Positions 1 through 12,086 of a DNA stretch of 64,000 nt are shown here, in pieces. Source of the stretch: Ridgeia piscesae (taxonomy: Eukaryota; Annelida; Polychaeta; Sabellida; Siboglinidae); contig JAODUO010000530.1 of assembly GCA_025642075.2 (NCBI GenBank), positions 226,987 through 290,986 of the forward strand. The letters are read 5' to 3'. The position numbers and the translations under genes are program-made. The first letter of the stretch is position 1, and each line of letters begins with the position of its first letter. The notes beneath the pieces were generated by a model. The model did no database searches, was not told the origin of the DNA, and worked only from the letters and a program-made list of their open reading frames with translations.

Positions 1-276
1 GCAAATTGCCTCAATTGCCTGACAATTAGTATTTTATACAACACGGAAGTGTCCCGTCGAAATTGCAACATCCACATATTTAGCGTGGGTACCACAGATA
101 AACGGGAAACAAGTAGTACTATTATAAACTAAGGTCATTTAGTACTGGAGTGACTTCGTCCAATGTGTACGCAAGTGGAAACGTTTGACAGTTAATTGGA
201 CAAGGGGAAAGTCCAGGAAAATTTACATTTGTCTCATTATTTGCATAGAGTATAGGTCTAAAGTGAGTATATACAT
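1..276. other. single-copy AT-rich DNA, no gene seen
   Basis: No open frame, repeat or splice-like signal stands out here. Confidence 0.5.
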
Positions 277-412
277 GTGAGTGAGTGAGTGAGTGAGTGA
301 GTGAGTGAGTGAGTGAGTGAGCGAGCGAGCGAGCGAGCGAGCGAGCGAACGAGTGAGCAAACGAGTGAGCGAGTGAACGAATGAACGAATGAACGAATGA
401 ACGAATGAATGA
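277..412. repeat. compound tetranucleotide microsatellite
   Basis: The tract starts as (GTGA)n, changes to (GAGC)n near 320 and ends as alternating GAAC/GAAT. The stepwise change of one base within a constant 4-base frame suggests that point variants spread by slippage. Confidence 0.95.
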
Positions 413-1113
413 AATTTACAACTGTATGTTACACATCAAATGACATCTTCTTATCATACATAAGATAAGATTGAAAGAACTAACTTTACAATGTTTAATT
501 TACACTATACACCCGTAGGTAACAGATATGTACACAGAAACATTCAACTTCATTCACTTTAATTAATTACATGTAATTAAGATAGCTGAAAATTAATCCG
601 ATTATCCCAAGGTACAAAGGTGTAAGTAACCAACCTCACCAGGGTACACAGGCTCCTGATTCAGGCCCGAGATTTCCCACATGGGCTGGCTCAAAGACTA
701 AGGGTTAACACTACTTAACCCCTCCCACACATCCCGCAAACAGTCCTATTAAAAACAGTTTTTATTCCTTTATTTATTGCGGGCAAATACTTTGTTGTTG
801 TCTCAGAGTGAGGCGCCAGGGTTGAGCGAGGGTTGGAGAGATCAGATTGCCTACTTTAACACATTAGTCACACTGACTGGCTGACACAGTCAGCCAGACT
901 GGGGAATGGAAACTGTCCCCATATGAAACCCAACCCGTCCTTATCTACATGCATCCCAACAGGATGACGTTTTTTGGCCCCTACCCAGGCCACAGTGACT
1001 GCTGTCTCTGACAGGGACATTCTCTGTTACTCCAAACAAAACAGACACATTTATTTACTTGAATGTTTCCCATTTTAGCACACATCCTTAGCATTTTAGG
1101 GGGATTTTTTTTA
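413..1113. other. single-copy DNA, no gene seen
   Basis: Mixed-composition noncoding sequence without a long open frame. Nothing recognisable. Confidence 0.5.
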
Positions 1114-1452
1114 CAGATGGCAATAGGTGCCTTGCTATTTTATCAGACAGTGATAGGGGCTTTACAGTTTTAACAGAAGACAGTAGGGGTTTTATCGTTT
1201 TAAAAGACAACAATAATGGCCATACCTTTTGAATAGCAGCAATAGGAATTTTACTGTTTTAACAGATGGGAGTAAGGCTTTACCATTTTGATACTGGTTT
1301 AATGACACCCTTATTGGTCTTACCATATCAACAGTTAGAGTTTTACTGTTGTGACCGATAGTAATACTGATAGGGAGACAGTATAAGAGAAGACAGTAGG
1401 GGCTTTACCATTTTAACAGAAACCAACAGGGACCTTAGCGTTTTAACAGACA
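1114..1452. repeat. decayed minisatellite, unit about 30 bp
   Basis: Units of about 30 bp share a CAGA-N-GATAGGGG-CTTTAC-N-GTTTTAA pattern. The first units start near 1114, 1144 and 1174. Point changes and indels have eroded later units, so this is an old array no longer being homogenised. Confidence 0.75.
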
Positions 1453-2017
1453 TATGATGGTAATGTATAGAATGATCAATTATTTTACCACTGATGGCTG
1501 TTATACATACATCATTTGTGGGCACCATGGAAGATAGACCCTTTGGTTTGTTTAAATAAAATATGCGGTGCAATAAACACCAACTGTCTGACTTCAAGTT
1601 GGAAACTAAAGAAATTAATATTTCTTTAAAAAAATAGAACCGCTAAAAATCTTAATTACAATTGGTGGTAGCCTCTGACTTATTTACTTGACTAGTGAAT
1701 TCAGTGCTGTGGAGTGCTACTTGGCCACTGTAGTGATACCCAAGAGAACAAGTGGCCACATCTATTCACTGTTGTCATTGAAACAGCTAATGCAATGGTG
1801 CAGAAAAAGCTTTACTAACTTATCCAGAGTACCAGTCTCAGAAAGAAATCCACACGTCACGCGCAAACCTAATTTTCTATGGACTTTTTATGTAGGAAAC
1901 AACACACGGATCTTCAAATGGATCATTCCGCAGCCAATAACAACCACATAACAGCCTTTAGAAGTTGTCTGCACTTGCCCAGTAACAGTCACTGCAAGAA
2001 CCTCAACCTCACAGAAC
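1453..2017. other. single-copy DNA, no gene seen
   Basis: Short open frames of 84 and 87 codons occur here, but they have no recognisable domain, splice context or codon pattern. They are treated as chance. Confidence 0.45.
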
Positions 2018-3185
2018 ACTGGCCGGCGTCATCATCTTACTGGCCGGCGTCATCATCTTACTGGCCAGCATTATCATCTTACTGGCCGGCGTCATCATCT
2101 TACTGGCCGGCGTCATCATCTTACTGGCCGGTGTCATCATCTTACTGGCCGGCGTCATCATCTTACTGGCCGGCGTCATCATCTTACTGGCCAGCATTAT
2201 CATCTTACTGGCCAGCATTATCATCTTACTGGCCAGCATCATCATCTTACTGGCCAGCATTATCATCTTACTGGCCGGCGTCATCATCTTACTGGCCGGC
2301 ATCTTCATCTTACTGGCCGGCGTCATCATCTTGCTGGCTGGCGTCATCATCTTACTGGCCGGCGTCATCATCTTGCTGGCTGGCGTCATCATCTTGCTGG
2401 CTGGCGTCATCATCTTACTGGCCGGCGTCATCATCTTGCTGGCTGGCGTCATCATCTTGCTGGCTGGCATGCCTATCATCTTGCTGGCTGGCATCATCAT
2501 CTTACTGGCCGGCGTCATCATCTTGCTGGCTGGCTATCATCTTCTGGCTGGCTCATCATCTTACTGGCCGGCGTCATCATCTTGCTGGCTGGCGTCATCA
2601 TCTTGCTGGCTGGCGTCACATCTTACTGGCCGGCGTCACATCTTACTGGCCGGCGTCATCATCTTACTGGCCGGCGTCATCATCTTACTGGCCGGCGTCA
2701 TCATCTTCTGGCTGGCGTCATCATCTTCTGGCTCATCATCTTACTGGCCGGCGTCATCATCTTACTGGCCGGCGTCATCATCTTACTGGCCGCGTCATCA
2801 TCTTCTGGCAGCTCATCATCTTACTGGCCGCATCATCATCTTACTGGCCGCTCATCATCTTCTGGCCGCTCATCATCTTCTGGCCGCACATCTTGGCGGC
2901 TCATCATCTTACTGGCCGGCGTCATCATCTTACTGGCCGGCATCATCATCTTACTGGCCGGCGTCATCATCTTACTGGCCGGCGTCATCATCTTACTGGC
3001 CGGCGTCATCATCTTACTGGCCGGCGTCATCATCTTACTGGCCGGCGTCACATCTTACTGGCCAGCATCATCATCTTACTGGCCAGCATCATCATCTTAC
3101 TGGCCAGCATCATCATCTTACTGGCCAGCATTATCATCTTACTGGCCAGCATCATCATCTTACTGGCCGGCGTCATCATCTTACA
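2018..3185. repeat. 21-bp minisatellite, about 55 copies
   Basis: The unit is close to TACTGGCCGGCGTCATCATC plus one T. Variants swap GGCCGGCGTC for GGCCAGCATC or GGCTGGCGTC. Variant units are clustered: GGCTGGC units at about 2330-2610 and GGCCAGC units at about 2200-2270 and 3060-3150. Because 21 is a multiple of three, long open frames exist on both strands (a plus frame reading SSSYWPA repeats, 1879-3213). The frame changes inside at about 2520-2900, where many units have lost bases. No start, splice or codon evidence supports translation. Confidence 0.95.
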
Positions 3186-3307
3186 CGACTGTTTTCAATC
3201 TGGGTTTTATTAGACATGGAAAATATTGTTCACTTCAAATACATCCTGTCGTAAACAATCAAACATGACCTGCTCTTTGCACAAGAGCGCAAGATATTAA
3301 AAATAAA

Positions 3308-3420
3308 AACTGGTACCTAATCGACATGAACTGGTACTTAATCCGCACGAACTGGTACTTAATCCGTATGAACTGGTACCTAATCCACACAAACTGGTAC
3401 CTAATCCACACATACCTAAG
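3308..3420. repeat. 21-bp minisatellite, about 5 copies
   Basis: Five head-to-tail units of AACTGGTACCTAATCCACAC plus one base, with CTAA/TTAA and CACA/GCAC variants. The last unit decays into TACCTAAGTA repeats. Confidence 0.9.
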
Positions 3421-3975
3421 TAGTACCTAAGTAAACTTGCAGTAATACAAGAGCTCGTGATTCAGCTTGTGAAATGTGGCCCAGTGTTTGTTTGTGTAGA
3501 TTGTACATCATAAAGCTGTGCACTGTAGATGTGTACAACACTCTGCCTATCAAACAGCCAGAAATGCTGCCTGTGCTCAGAGATAGTACAATCTGCCCTC
3601 TGACATTGACAGTGCCCAATCAGTACATGTGTGAAACCAACACTGATGAAGAGACACCACATATCTCTTCAAAACACACAACATTCCAAGAGAACTTTAG
3701 TGTACCCTACATTCTTAGGAGGCATGTTTTCACCACAAACAACATGCACATAAGTAATGCTGTGTGACAGATTTATACCTACTCATAATTACCCTTGTGT
3801 TGAAATACTATAATTATACTCACATATTGACATGTTCAAGCAGATATTACTCGATATCAAACAAGGATATTTTATGACCCACTCTATAGGTTAAATGTAT
3901 GCTCTGGCTGTAGTATTTTCTAGACTACTATATTGAAAAATATTTTTAAACACTAAGAAGCTGACCCTATCATGC
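3421..3975. other. single-copy DNA; 97-codon open frame of doubtful status
   Basis: A plus frame at 3474-3767 is open for 97 codons. I see no domain, signal peptide, poly(A) signal or splice site that would make it a gene. Confidence 0.35.
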
Positions 3976-4149
3976 ATGACATGGCATGGCATGGCATGGC
4001 ATGGCATGGCATGGCATGGCATGGCATGGCATGGCATGGCATGGCATCACATGACATGACATGACATGACATGACATGACATGACATGACATGACATGAC
4101 ATGACATGACATGACATGACATGACATGACATGACATGACATGACATGA
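3976..4149. repeat. pentanucleotide array, (ATGGC)n then (ATGAC)n
   Basis: About 13 ATGGC units run to 4045, one ATCAC unit forms the junction (4046-4050), and about 20 ATGAC units follow. Both blocks are almost perfect, which points to recent slippage expansion of two alleles of one motif. Confidence 0.97.
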
Positions 4150-5120
4150 CTTATGCCCTATGACCTCTATGTAGGTTGTATTTAACTTCCTGGTGTGATA
4201 CATATGGAACTGCCATCTGTTTGTACTTGATAGTTTCCCACCATAGACTGGTAGGGGGATAATAGAAGCATCAGCGGTCCTTCAGCTTGACCAGCCCATA
4301 CCCAGACAGCTGACACACTTGTGTGAGCCCTATCAGAGACCACCTATCACTGAACTGGCCACTTACATCTAAACTGAATTAAGAACGTGTGAACTGCCCC
4401 AGGGACCCCACTGTCCAGCTGGCAGGACATTTGTCTGGCGGGAGATTGGCCACTGAGATGACCCCTTAAGTTGACCACTCCAGGCGCCTGTTGGCATCAG
4501 TTACCCCCTGGAGCACTGCCCTACTTGAGTGTGGAATGTGGACATAGAGAGGATAGAAATGGGAGACAGAGGGATGAGAACAGGGAGAAGGGAAAGGAGG
4601 GCCGATTAAAGAAACAGAGACTACTGCTGTATGACTAGAAACACAGAAAAGAAAAATAGACAGAAAAAATAAAATCTACATAATCTGTAATCACGTTGTG
4701 ACACATTTACACGATCAATAAATGTCCAGTTGGTTGGACAGTGCAATGTCATCTGACCAATCAGATGGGATTTTTCTTGACAAGACAATTGGACAATTAA
4801 TCGTTTGTGTAAACGGACTTCAGCTGACTGCCAATATTGTGTCGGGTATCCATTGTATCGTGGAGACAAATAATGTGTCCACACACATTGCTGGCAAAAA
4901 CCAATTGGAATGTCAATTACCCCAGACCACTGGCAATCACAGAGCTATGTCATAGGCAGCAACATGGCAGTCTCACATGGATAAGTGGGCATGATATGCT
5001 AACTGTATTTTCAGACAATTACTCCCGCAATTGCAGTGCTGTAACAGTGATGCCACTGGGGGTTTTCTAAATGCAATATTAGCTGCTGCGGTCAGAATCT
5101 GACATTTAGAGGTTGGATGA
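4150..5120. other. single-copy DNA with one small palindrome
   Basis: No supported gene. The interval contains the inverted repeat at 4706-4817, listed separately. Confidence 0.5.
4706..4817. repeat. imperfect inverted repeat, about 110 bp
   Basis: The left arm starts TTTACACGATCAATAAATGT. The right arm, read on the minus strand, starts TTTACACAAACGATTAATTG. Both arms then continue with TGTCCAGTTG or TGTCCAATTG. This could be a tiny foldback transposon or a relic; no target duplication was found. Confidence 0.6.
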
Positions 5121-5459
5121 CAGAACTACACGGATCAGAACTACACGGACCATTCACAAGCAGGCAGCTACACGGACCACCCATAAGCAGACAGCTACAT
5201 GGACCATTCACAAGCAGACAGCTACATGGACCATTCACAAGCAGACAGCTATACATACCACTCACAAGCACACAGCTACATGGACCATTCACAAGCAGAC
5301 AGCTACATGGACAATTCACAAGCAGATAGCTACATGGAACATTCACAAGCAGACAGCTATTTGGACCATTCATAAGCAGACAGCTATATGGATAATTCAC
5401 AATTAGACTGTTACACAGACCATTCACAATTAGACATGGACCATTCACAAGCAGACAAC
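5121..5459. repeat. 27-bp minisatellite, about 12 copies
   Basis: Units share CAGACAGCTACATGGACC followed by ATTCACAAG. The 27-bp period keeps frames open on both strands (for example minus 5092-5511), but nothing else suggests coding. Divergence rises toward the right end (5400-5459). Confidence 0.93.
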
Positions 5460-5770
5460 TCCAGAGAAACAATGCATGTAATTCCCCACGTCCTGCAGGC
5501 ATGACTATCAACCCTAAGTCTTATCAATAGGATAATGTAATTAGGAGCCCACAACCCTGGGTTATCTACCACTGTAATACCCCGGGCTGTATTCCAGGGT
5601 TTGGAGACCCATTAAAAGGTCACCCACCCTGCCTAGGGCACATAAAACATACCCTGTCTGCAACAACCCTACTGGCAATTAATATTTTTGTTGCCCATTT
5701 TTACCAACATCCGTAAGTTTTTAGATCACACTGCGACTGTTTGTGATCACGATGGGTTGTGATCACATAA

Positions 5771-6185
5771 CTGTAGATCTGGGATATTTGTTATCCAACA
5801 AATCACATGCTGGCCTGGATAGTGGACATAAGCTAGATGATAGAAAGGCTAGGATATCTGCCTCACAGATAATAACATGATATATTTGCTGTATAATGGT
5901 AGGCCTGGGATATCTTCTCCAAGATGGTAGGCCTGGGATATCTTTTCCAAAACGATAGCCTGGGATATCTTCTCCAAGACGGTAGGCCTGGGATATCTTC
6001 TCCAAGACAATAGGCCTGGGATATCTTCTCCTAGATGGTAGGCCTGGGATATCTGCTGCCAACAGTCTGACATGTGATATCTGCAGCCTTGGATGTATCT
6101 GCCGCCAACCAACAGTGCTACGATATCTGCTGCCATCATGCACACTTCGGATATCTGTCAGTGGACAGGCTTTGGATATCTATCA
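5771..6185. repeat. minisatellite, unit about 28 bp, decayed at both ends
   Basis: The core at 5899-6050 has about six good units of GGTAGGCCTGGGATATCTTC plus TCCAAGAT. Outward, only a spaced GATATCTG motif survives (5845-5870 and 6048-6180). Fresh units in the centre and decayed units at the edges are typical of internal homogenisation. Confidence 0.85.
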
Positions 6186-6513
6186 GTGTGTAGCTGTTCC
6201 CCGTAGCTCCTGTCAGCAACATGTTTGTCTGCCTGACTTCTCGCTGTCAGCAGGGAGCATGTCTCTGAGATGTCTCCCTTTAGTGCCAGTGTTATGAGTG
6301 GCACCTCATGTGCAGCTAGGATGGGGTCTGGCAACCTGATCATACTGCCCCCTCCAGGGTTTCCTGGGACAGCCTTCTTCAGCCTGCAGAGGCAGGGACA
6401 AGGGACTAGGGCCTGCTAAGTGGTCCTGCTGTGAGGGGCTAAAAAACAAGTAAATGTCTCCACAGGATGTTGCGAAGTGCAGGTAACATACTAGGGCCAG
6501 CAACCAGTGGAGC
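6186..6513. other. single-copy DNA, no gene seen
   Basis: Moderately GC-rich noncoding sequence without a supported frame. Confidence 0.45.
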
Positions 6514-6676
6514 CAAAATGGCAGGTTAAGGCAAAATGGCAGGTTAAGGCAAAATGGCAGGTTAAGGCAAAATGGCAGGTTAAGGCAAAATGGCAGGTTA
6601 AGGCAAAATGGCAGGTTAAGGCAAAATGGCAGGTTAAGGCAAAATGGCAGGTTAAGGCAAAATGGCAGGTTAAGGG
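6514..6676. repeat. 18-bp minisatellite, 9 near-identical copies
   Basis: Nine perfect or almost perfect copies of AAAATGGCAGGTTAAGGC. The lack of variants suggests a recent expansion. Confidence 0.97.
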
Positions 6677-7060
6677 GTAAGCCAACACAAATGTGGCACA
6701 GACATGGTTGCTGCTTTGATTCGTTCAGGGTCTAGCCTCTGGGAGGGGCAGGGCAAACTCTTTAGTTTACCAATGACATTCCTTCATGTGTAAATTGACC
6801 TGACATAAACTTCATAAAAATGGGCAAGTTTACAACAGTATCAATATAATAATAACTAACCGACTGATAACTGTCCAGTTTATAACATAACATGACCAAT
6901 ATATAATACAAGGTGAAAAATGCAAACAAAACAATAGCAGTGCCAGTGAAGCCATAGTAGTTTTCTACAAAGATAAAACAGCCATTAAAAAAACAACCGT
7001 AACCTAAACGCATTAGTAGTCATGAACTCGTGATACAAGAGTAACATTGGTGTAGTGATT
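6677..7060. other. single-copy AT-rich DNA, no gene seen
   Basis: An 83-codon minus frame (6762-7013) is hydrophobic and AT-driven, with no other support. Confidence 0.4.
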
Positions 7061-7640
7061 TTCTAGAAGATTACAGTGACACTGAGAGGACAAGATGGAG
7101 AACTCTCCTGAAGCATCCGTCCGTCTGTCAGTCAGTGTTCACTTACCCATGACGCTAGTCGCTTGAACATCTTGGCTAGTTCATGGGCTGTAGCGGGTCT
7201 TGATTAAATCCTAGTGCGCTGACACTCACACTCACAGACTGTGAGTGGGTGAGTGACGTCCAGGCGCAATGGTAGCACACTGGCACGACGCACAACCTTG
7301 CGAGGAAGCGACACCGAAAGTCTCAGAAAACGTGGACAACAACACAGCAAGGTGGCATAGGATCCTGGCCACAGCACACACCTCTCCCACCAACTTCTCC
7401 TCCCTCTCTCCTGTCACTGTCTCCCTTATCTATTTGGGAAGTTGCAGCAGTGGTGTTCGGCTGCGTGGCTACCATTCGTCAGTCACCATGGAAATAGCCA
7501 GCCTGTGAAGTCAGTGCAGCCGCAGCATCTTGGTGGGTTGTGGCTGCTGCAGGGGCCAGAGCTGTGATTGACTGGGCCGGGTGCCACCGCCAAGAATTAG
7601 GTTTCAAAACACCTCGTGGCTGGCTGCCTTATGTGGAGAC
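7061..7640. promoter_or_regulatory. CpG-rich, promoter-like patch
   Basis: CpG and GC content rise clearly above the flanking AT-rich sequence. The patch contains the minus-strand ATG-to-donor segment at 7147-7170 and no TATA box that I could assign. Calling it a promoter is inference from composition plus that donor. Confidence 0.3.
7147..7170 (-). CDS. candidate first coding exon, 8 codons
   Basis: On the minus strand an ATG with A at -3 (GCCAAGATGT) opens MFKRLASW and runs straight into the donor GTAAGTGA, a near-perfect consensus, in phase 0. The same frame is open upstream to a TAA, reading ...RPATAHELAK before the M, so this could instead be part of an internal exon. It lies in a CpG-rich patch. 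Together with the segments at 38788-38850 and 53619-53684 (same strand, same end phase) it may be one of several alternative first exons. The protein family is not recognised. Confidence 0.25.
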
Positions 7641-8670
7641 CTCAGTGATGCCAGCAACTCCACCCAGCCGACCAACTCCACAGTCCACACCACTTGCTCC
7701 ACGGGTCTCTCTGTCCACACACATTCACCGGCAATCGATTTTGTGATGTTGCACGCAGCGTTAAACCGGGATGTGATGGATGCGAGAGGCATGACAACCA
7801 CTGTAGGATAGTGGGGACCGGCCCAAGGCCATTACTTCAGTCCCACCGCCAGTCCACAGCACATGCAGACAGCACACACAGACAGCACACACAGACAGCC
7901 GTGTGTGCTGCACATTAACACAGTCTCCAAGGCAATCAGCCGCCCTGTTGGATCCGCCCAGGTCAACATTAAAACACATTCACTTTGATCAGACAGACAA
8001 TTTTGCAGGCAGTATTATGCAGACATTTCCCGTGGGTTGCATCGACGTTGCACTTTGCAATTACGTATCTACGTGGTACCACATTTAGGAAAACACATAT
8101 GGTTGCTTTTTAACTGGTTCATGTCGTGTCACGTACACAGTGTTCTATTGGATCTATTCAAAAGACAAAGTACTAAGAATAGACCTACACAATGCAAACA
8201 TCAAACTCTGATTTTGGATTGAATCAAAAGGTCTAGAAGTGGATAGTTTATGTGAATATACCACATAACTTCATGCACACTGTTATGTGAACATACCATA
8301 ACTCCATGCACATTGTTCCAGACAAGCCTGCAAGAATGTCCTGGAAGGAACATTTGTATTTGACAATGACTTCACATACGTGCTTTTGTGAAATAAAATA
8401 TAATGATAGTTTCTACCTAGCCTCCAATGGATGGGTAAAGTTACCCAACCGTCCCTGTACAATTGTAAGATAAAAATTGCTTAAAGGTATTCTTTAATTT
8501 TTTAACTCTGTAATGTATACAATTTTAATTAATCCTGTTAGTATAATTATTTAATATAATTCTATGCCTACATTCCATTATAAATGTCTTTTATTACTCA
8601 CTTATAACCCTGACAACATATCGAACAATTAACTCCACGTACCCAGTTTCTAGTTTGGGTTCCGCCTAGA
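7641..8670. other. single-copy DNA, no gene seen
   Basis: GC content falls to the right. Several overlapping 60-78 codon frames on both strands cancel each other out, and none has a recognisable feature. Confidence 0.45.
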
Positions 8671-8677
8671 CTATATC

Positions 8678-8712
8678 TATATAAAGCATAGCCATGAATA
8701 TTCAGTTCAGTT
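8678..8712 (+). promoter_or_regulatory. candidate TATA/initiator core promoter
   Basis: TATATAAA at 8678-8685 is followed 31 bases later by the initiator-like TCAGTT (A at 8709). This is the spacing expected for RNA polymerase II core promoters. A GTCAGTGTTTAAA segment follows at 8741 and recurs at the second such site near 16406. No obvious ORF follows. Confidence 0.3.
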
Positions 8713-10653
8713 CTCCAGACTTTGGTTTTTATCTGACAAGGTCAGTGTTTAAAGTGAACGGTCATTGTGTTGTTCACTGCCCCTAGATGAATATTCATTA
8801 TGATTGGACTGCATAATTATTAATCACCCACGTGGTAGCTAGTAACAAAAATTAGACCAAGACAGGAAAAAGTACTTATGCAAAATGATCATGTTTATAT
8901 ACAGTGCAATTCAAATGCATATTTAAAAGCTTTAAAATAATCCGTTTAATCTTAGAAATTACAAAACAGGAATGGCATGTACAAAACCGGAAACTATGTT
9001 CCTTGACCAAAATGTCTAAATTAAGAATATTCCTTGACCAAATTGCCCAATTAGTAGAACCATATTAAGGTGTAGAGCACAGCATTTTTATGTGCCCAGC
9101 CTTTCAATCCTGGGATTTCACAGAGAGGGTGCTGACACCTGGTGTACAACATTGAACTACAAGGGCCAACAGAGATAGTGGCTACGTCAACTAAGAATGA
9201 AATATCTCATACAATTAATATTGCCTACTGGTTTATCTGCAGAGTGCCACCAAAGAATCCACTGTTTTATGTGTGTGCATCTATTAATGTACAAAATATA
9301 CATTTTACCAGCAGCTGACAGATGATAAGTTTATGAATCAAATACTTCCCATCTGTACCTAGAGATGGGTTTTTTGAAAACTACTGTTTACAATCACAAT
9401 ACCTCACACAATTTCAAATTTCATTTACCCTTCAACAACAAATGTGTTTAAATAACTAATATACTTGTATTATTGTCACTAGGCTTTTTAGCAAATTCAA
9501 GTCATGGACAAAATGAACCAAGATAAATCAGAGAAATGCAATTTTTGCTTGCCTCATGAATGTAAGGTTTTAGAACAATAAACTGGATCTTACAAATGTT
9601 AAACAATCACATCGTTAACTACTTCATAAATAATTCAAAGGTCACATGCAGCTGCATTGTAAACAACATAATTATTGATCGTTCCTATTGATTTGACATC
9701 TGTTCCTGGGCGGTTTTTTATGCATTTTACTGAGAATTTTGCGGCACTGCCAGATTTTATGACTTCCCGTCTATTATGCTTGATTTAACACTTTCATGCA
9801 TTTTATCTGCACAATGAAATTCCGAGTCTCTCCACAATTCTATGAACAAAGAAATAGGATGCTATTTAATTTGTTCATTATTTTGTTTCTGAAGAAAAAT
9901 TTGAAAAGTGGCCCACCTTATTTACTATAACATTAGACTTTTGGTCATCTGTTGTTACTGCCATTTACACATGACATGTGAACATAATTGAACATAATTA
10001 TGTTTAATTATTGAATTAACCAATATTTAAAATGGCCGAAATAAAAAACTTATCAAAGGGAGGTGGCCCATTTATTTTTATTATAAAATCATGTTACACA
10101 TGATAAACTATTATAATGCACTGAATGCATTTTAATTTACAATTAGTACAAAGTTAAAATGTTACTGTTTGGCTGGAAACAGTTGATATCGTCTGTGTGT
10201 CTTAGAAAACACCAGCCACACAGAACTCTGCTCCTACATCCTAGACTTATCATGACAGTTACACATGTTGTATGTTATCATGGACATAGCCGGTCTAGTC
10301 AGTTTCATGCGCCAGTTCTATAAATATATCATCAACTGTGCGATGCACTTGCTGCGTCACAGTTGCCTGTTCTACTGTGGTTTGATTAACGGTTGTCATG
10401 ACAACCGCATCTGATGAAACAGAACAAAACCACTGAGATGCAATAACACACGCATAATCACATGCGGTGTCTGCGTGATATATGCAGTGGGTACGGCAAC
10501 TGTATTGAAATGCACATCCTGAAAACATAAATCATCCTGACTTCAATTGGAATAAAACACTGCTGCATTAGCAGTCGCAAAAGCCACAAAATACTAATTT
10601 ATAAGTGTTATCTATAAAAGAGGTTTGGTTATCACCATAGCCACAGTTAGGGA
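8713..10653. other. AT-rich single-copy DNA, gene desert
   Basis: No open frame over 60 codons on either strand. There is a small AT palindrome near 9981-10015 (TTGAACATAATTATGTTTAA). Nothing else is supported. Confidence 0.55.
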
Positions 10654-10661
10654 ATATATAT

Positions 10662-10727
<66 letters not shown>
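10654..10727. repeat. (TA)n microsatellite
   Basis: About 35 dinucleotides with one ACAC interruption near the left end. Confidence 0.97.
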
Positions 10728-11713
10728 TATGTACGTCACCCACCGTCTGTACACAAATGTCACTCCCAGTTTGGGAGCAACGACTTCGTAATTAATGTTA
10801 AACACATACCGATAAGGGCTCGTGCTTTATTCCATCTGACATCCAAAGATTATGTGCATAAATACATTATTTTGGAAAATAGTATAACATCACCTGCAGG
10901 CTATTGGCACTGTTTTGACTGATTGTGACTAAAATAAAGTATGGCCCATAAATAGGTCAGTGCAGTTTCCAACACACAGACGACACTATAGGCATGAACA
11001 TCAAGTACGACTGAGTACACGAGGAATCTAGCAACTGGGACCACCAGGACAAGTGGCATATGTATGCATAACGTGAAAAAATGAATGTAAATTGGACGCA
11101 AGGCGAGAAGAATTGGCACGGTGTGTCAGATAGGATCTGGTGGCAGCGGGCCCATGGAGTGTACAGACAAGTCTGTCTCAGAGAACAATCAATACTCACA
11201 CCACTGCACAGACCAGTTCCACGCAAATGACTCCAACTGTGACATTATCACAGTCCACAGAGAGCTGGTCTTATTGCGAGAGCACCACCACTGGTGCATG
11301 CAAATTACAAGTTCGAAATAGGCGCCTGATAACGGTGGATTGGAAATTATACGTTGCACAGTTAGAGCTAATTCCAGCCACAAGCTGTTGCTTAATCTAT
11401 TAGGAATGCAGACGAAAAAACACCTTGGTGTTGTGGAACATGAGCAAAGGCAATCACCATAAAAAGAAATATGAGAAAACGGTCTTCCAGTTGCTGCTAG
11501 GATAATTATATCAATGAGTCACAATACACATTTTAAGGAGAAATCCTGTTACTACCAATGTAAAATGCTTTATGTGAAAGGGTCTTTTGAACATTAACTT
11601 AAATTTTCTTTTTGCACATTACATTTTCAAATTATGAATTTAAAAATAAATAAATTATAAATTATATATGATTATGATACAATATCAACATGTTCATATA
11701 TGCCTGTGTGGGT
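10728..11713. other. single-copy DNA, no gene seen
   Basis: Overlapping 64-89 codon frames occur on both strands at 10900-11400, with no domain, splice pair or poly(A) signal. Confidence 0.4.
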
Positions 11714-11729
11714 ATGTGTGTGTGTGTGT

Positions 11730-11788
<59 letters not shown>
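11714..11788. repeat. compound (GT)n(AT)n microsatellite
   Basis: About 9 GT units run directly into about 28 AT units. Confidence 0.97.
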
Positions 11789-11790
<2 letters not shown>

Positions 11791-12072
11791 TAGCTTCACA
11801 ATACACTGTCTTGATTGCCTGGATTTACACCAAACAGGAAGCTTGTGAAACCAGCCACATTTGTGTGAAAATACAAAGATCCTCTCTGCTGGCAGTTGAC
11901 AAATGGAACAGCTCGACTAACGACTAAATCTACCTGAAATCTACACATTGTCCTCTGCGGCAAACACGGAAACATCACACACTAATCTACTTCAAATCAA
12001 CCTCGATTTGCCGACTGCTTCCAAACAGTTCCTGCCGAATAAATACAACACAATTTGAAAAACGAACAATCA

Positions 12073-12086
12073 GTTTCCATGGCAAC
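12073..12086. promoter_or_regulatory. RFX-type X-box
   Basis: GTTTCCATGGCAAC is a palindromic match to the X-box bound by RFX factors, which control ciliary genes in animals. It sits at the left edge of a CpG-rich stretch (12060-12540). The ATG inside it opens MATVNHSATEVG on the plus strand, but its -3 base is T and no good donor closes it. Confidence 0.4.

Noticed and set aside
1879..3213. 444-codon ORF reading SSSYWPA repeats, with open frames on the other strand
   Set aside because: The 21-bp unit has no stop in the frames concerned, and the frame shifts freely at indels. There is no start, splice or poly(A) context.
3474..3767. 97-codon plus ORF
   Set aside because: No domain, signal, splice or poly(A) feature, and overlapping minus frames of similar length.
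10654..10727. Long (AT)n runs (also 11733, 22328, 52065, 54198) as replication origins
   Set aside because: Ordinary dinucleotide microsatellites; nothing beyond AT richness suggests an origin.
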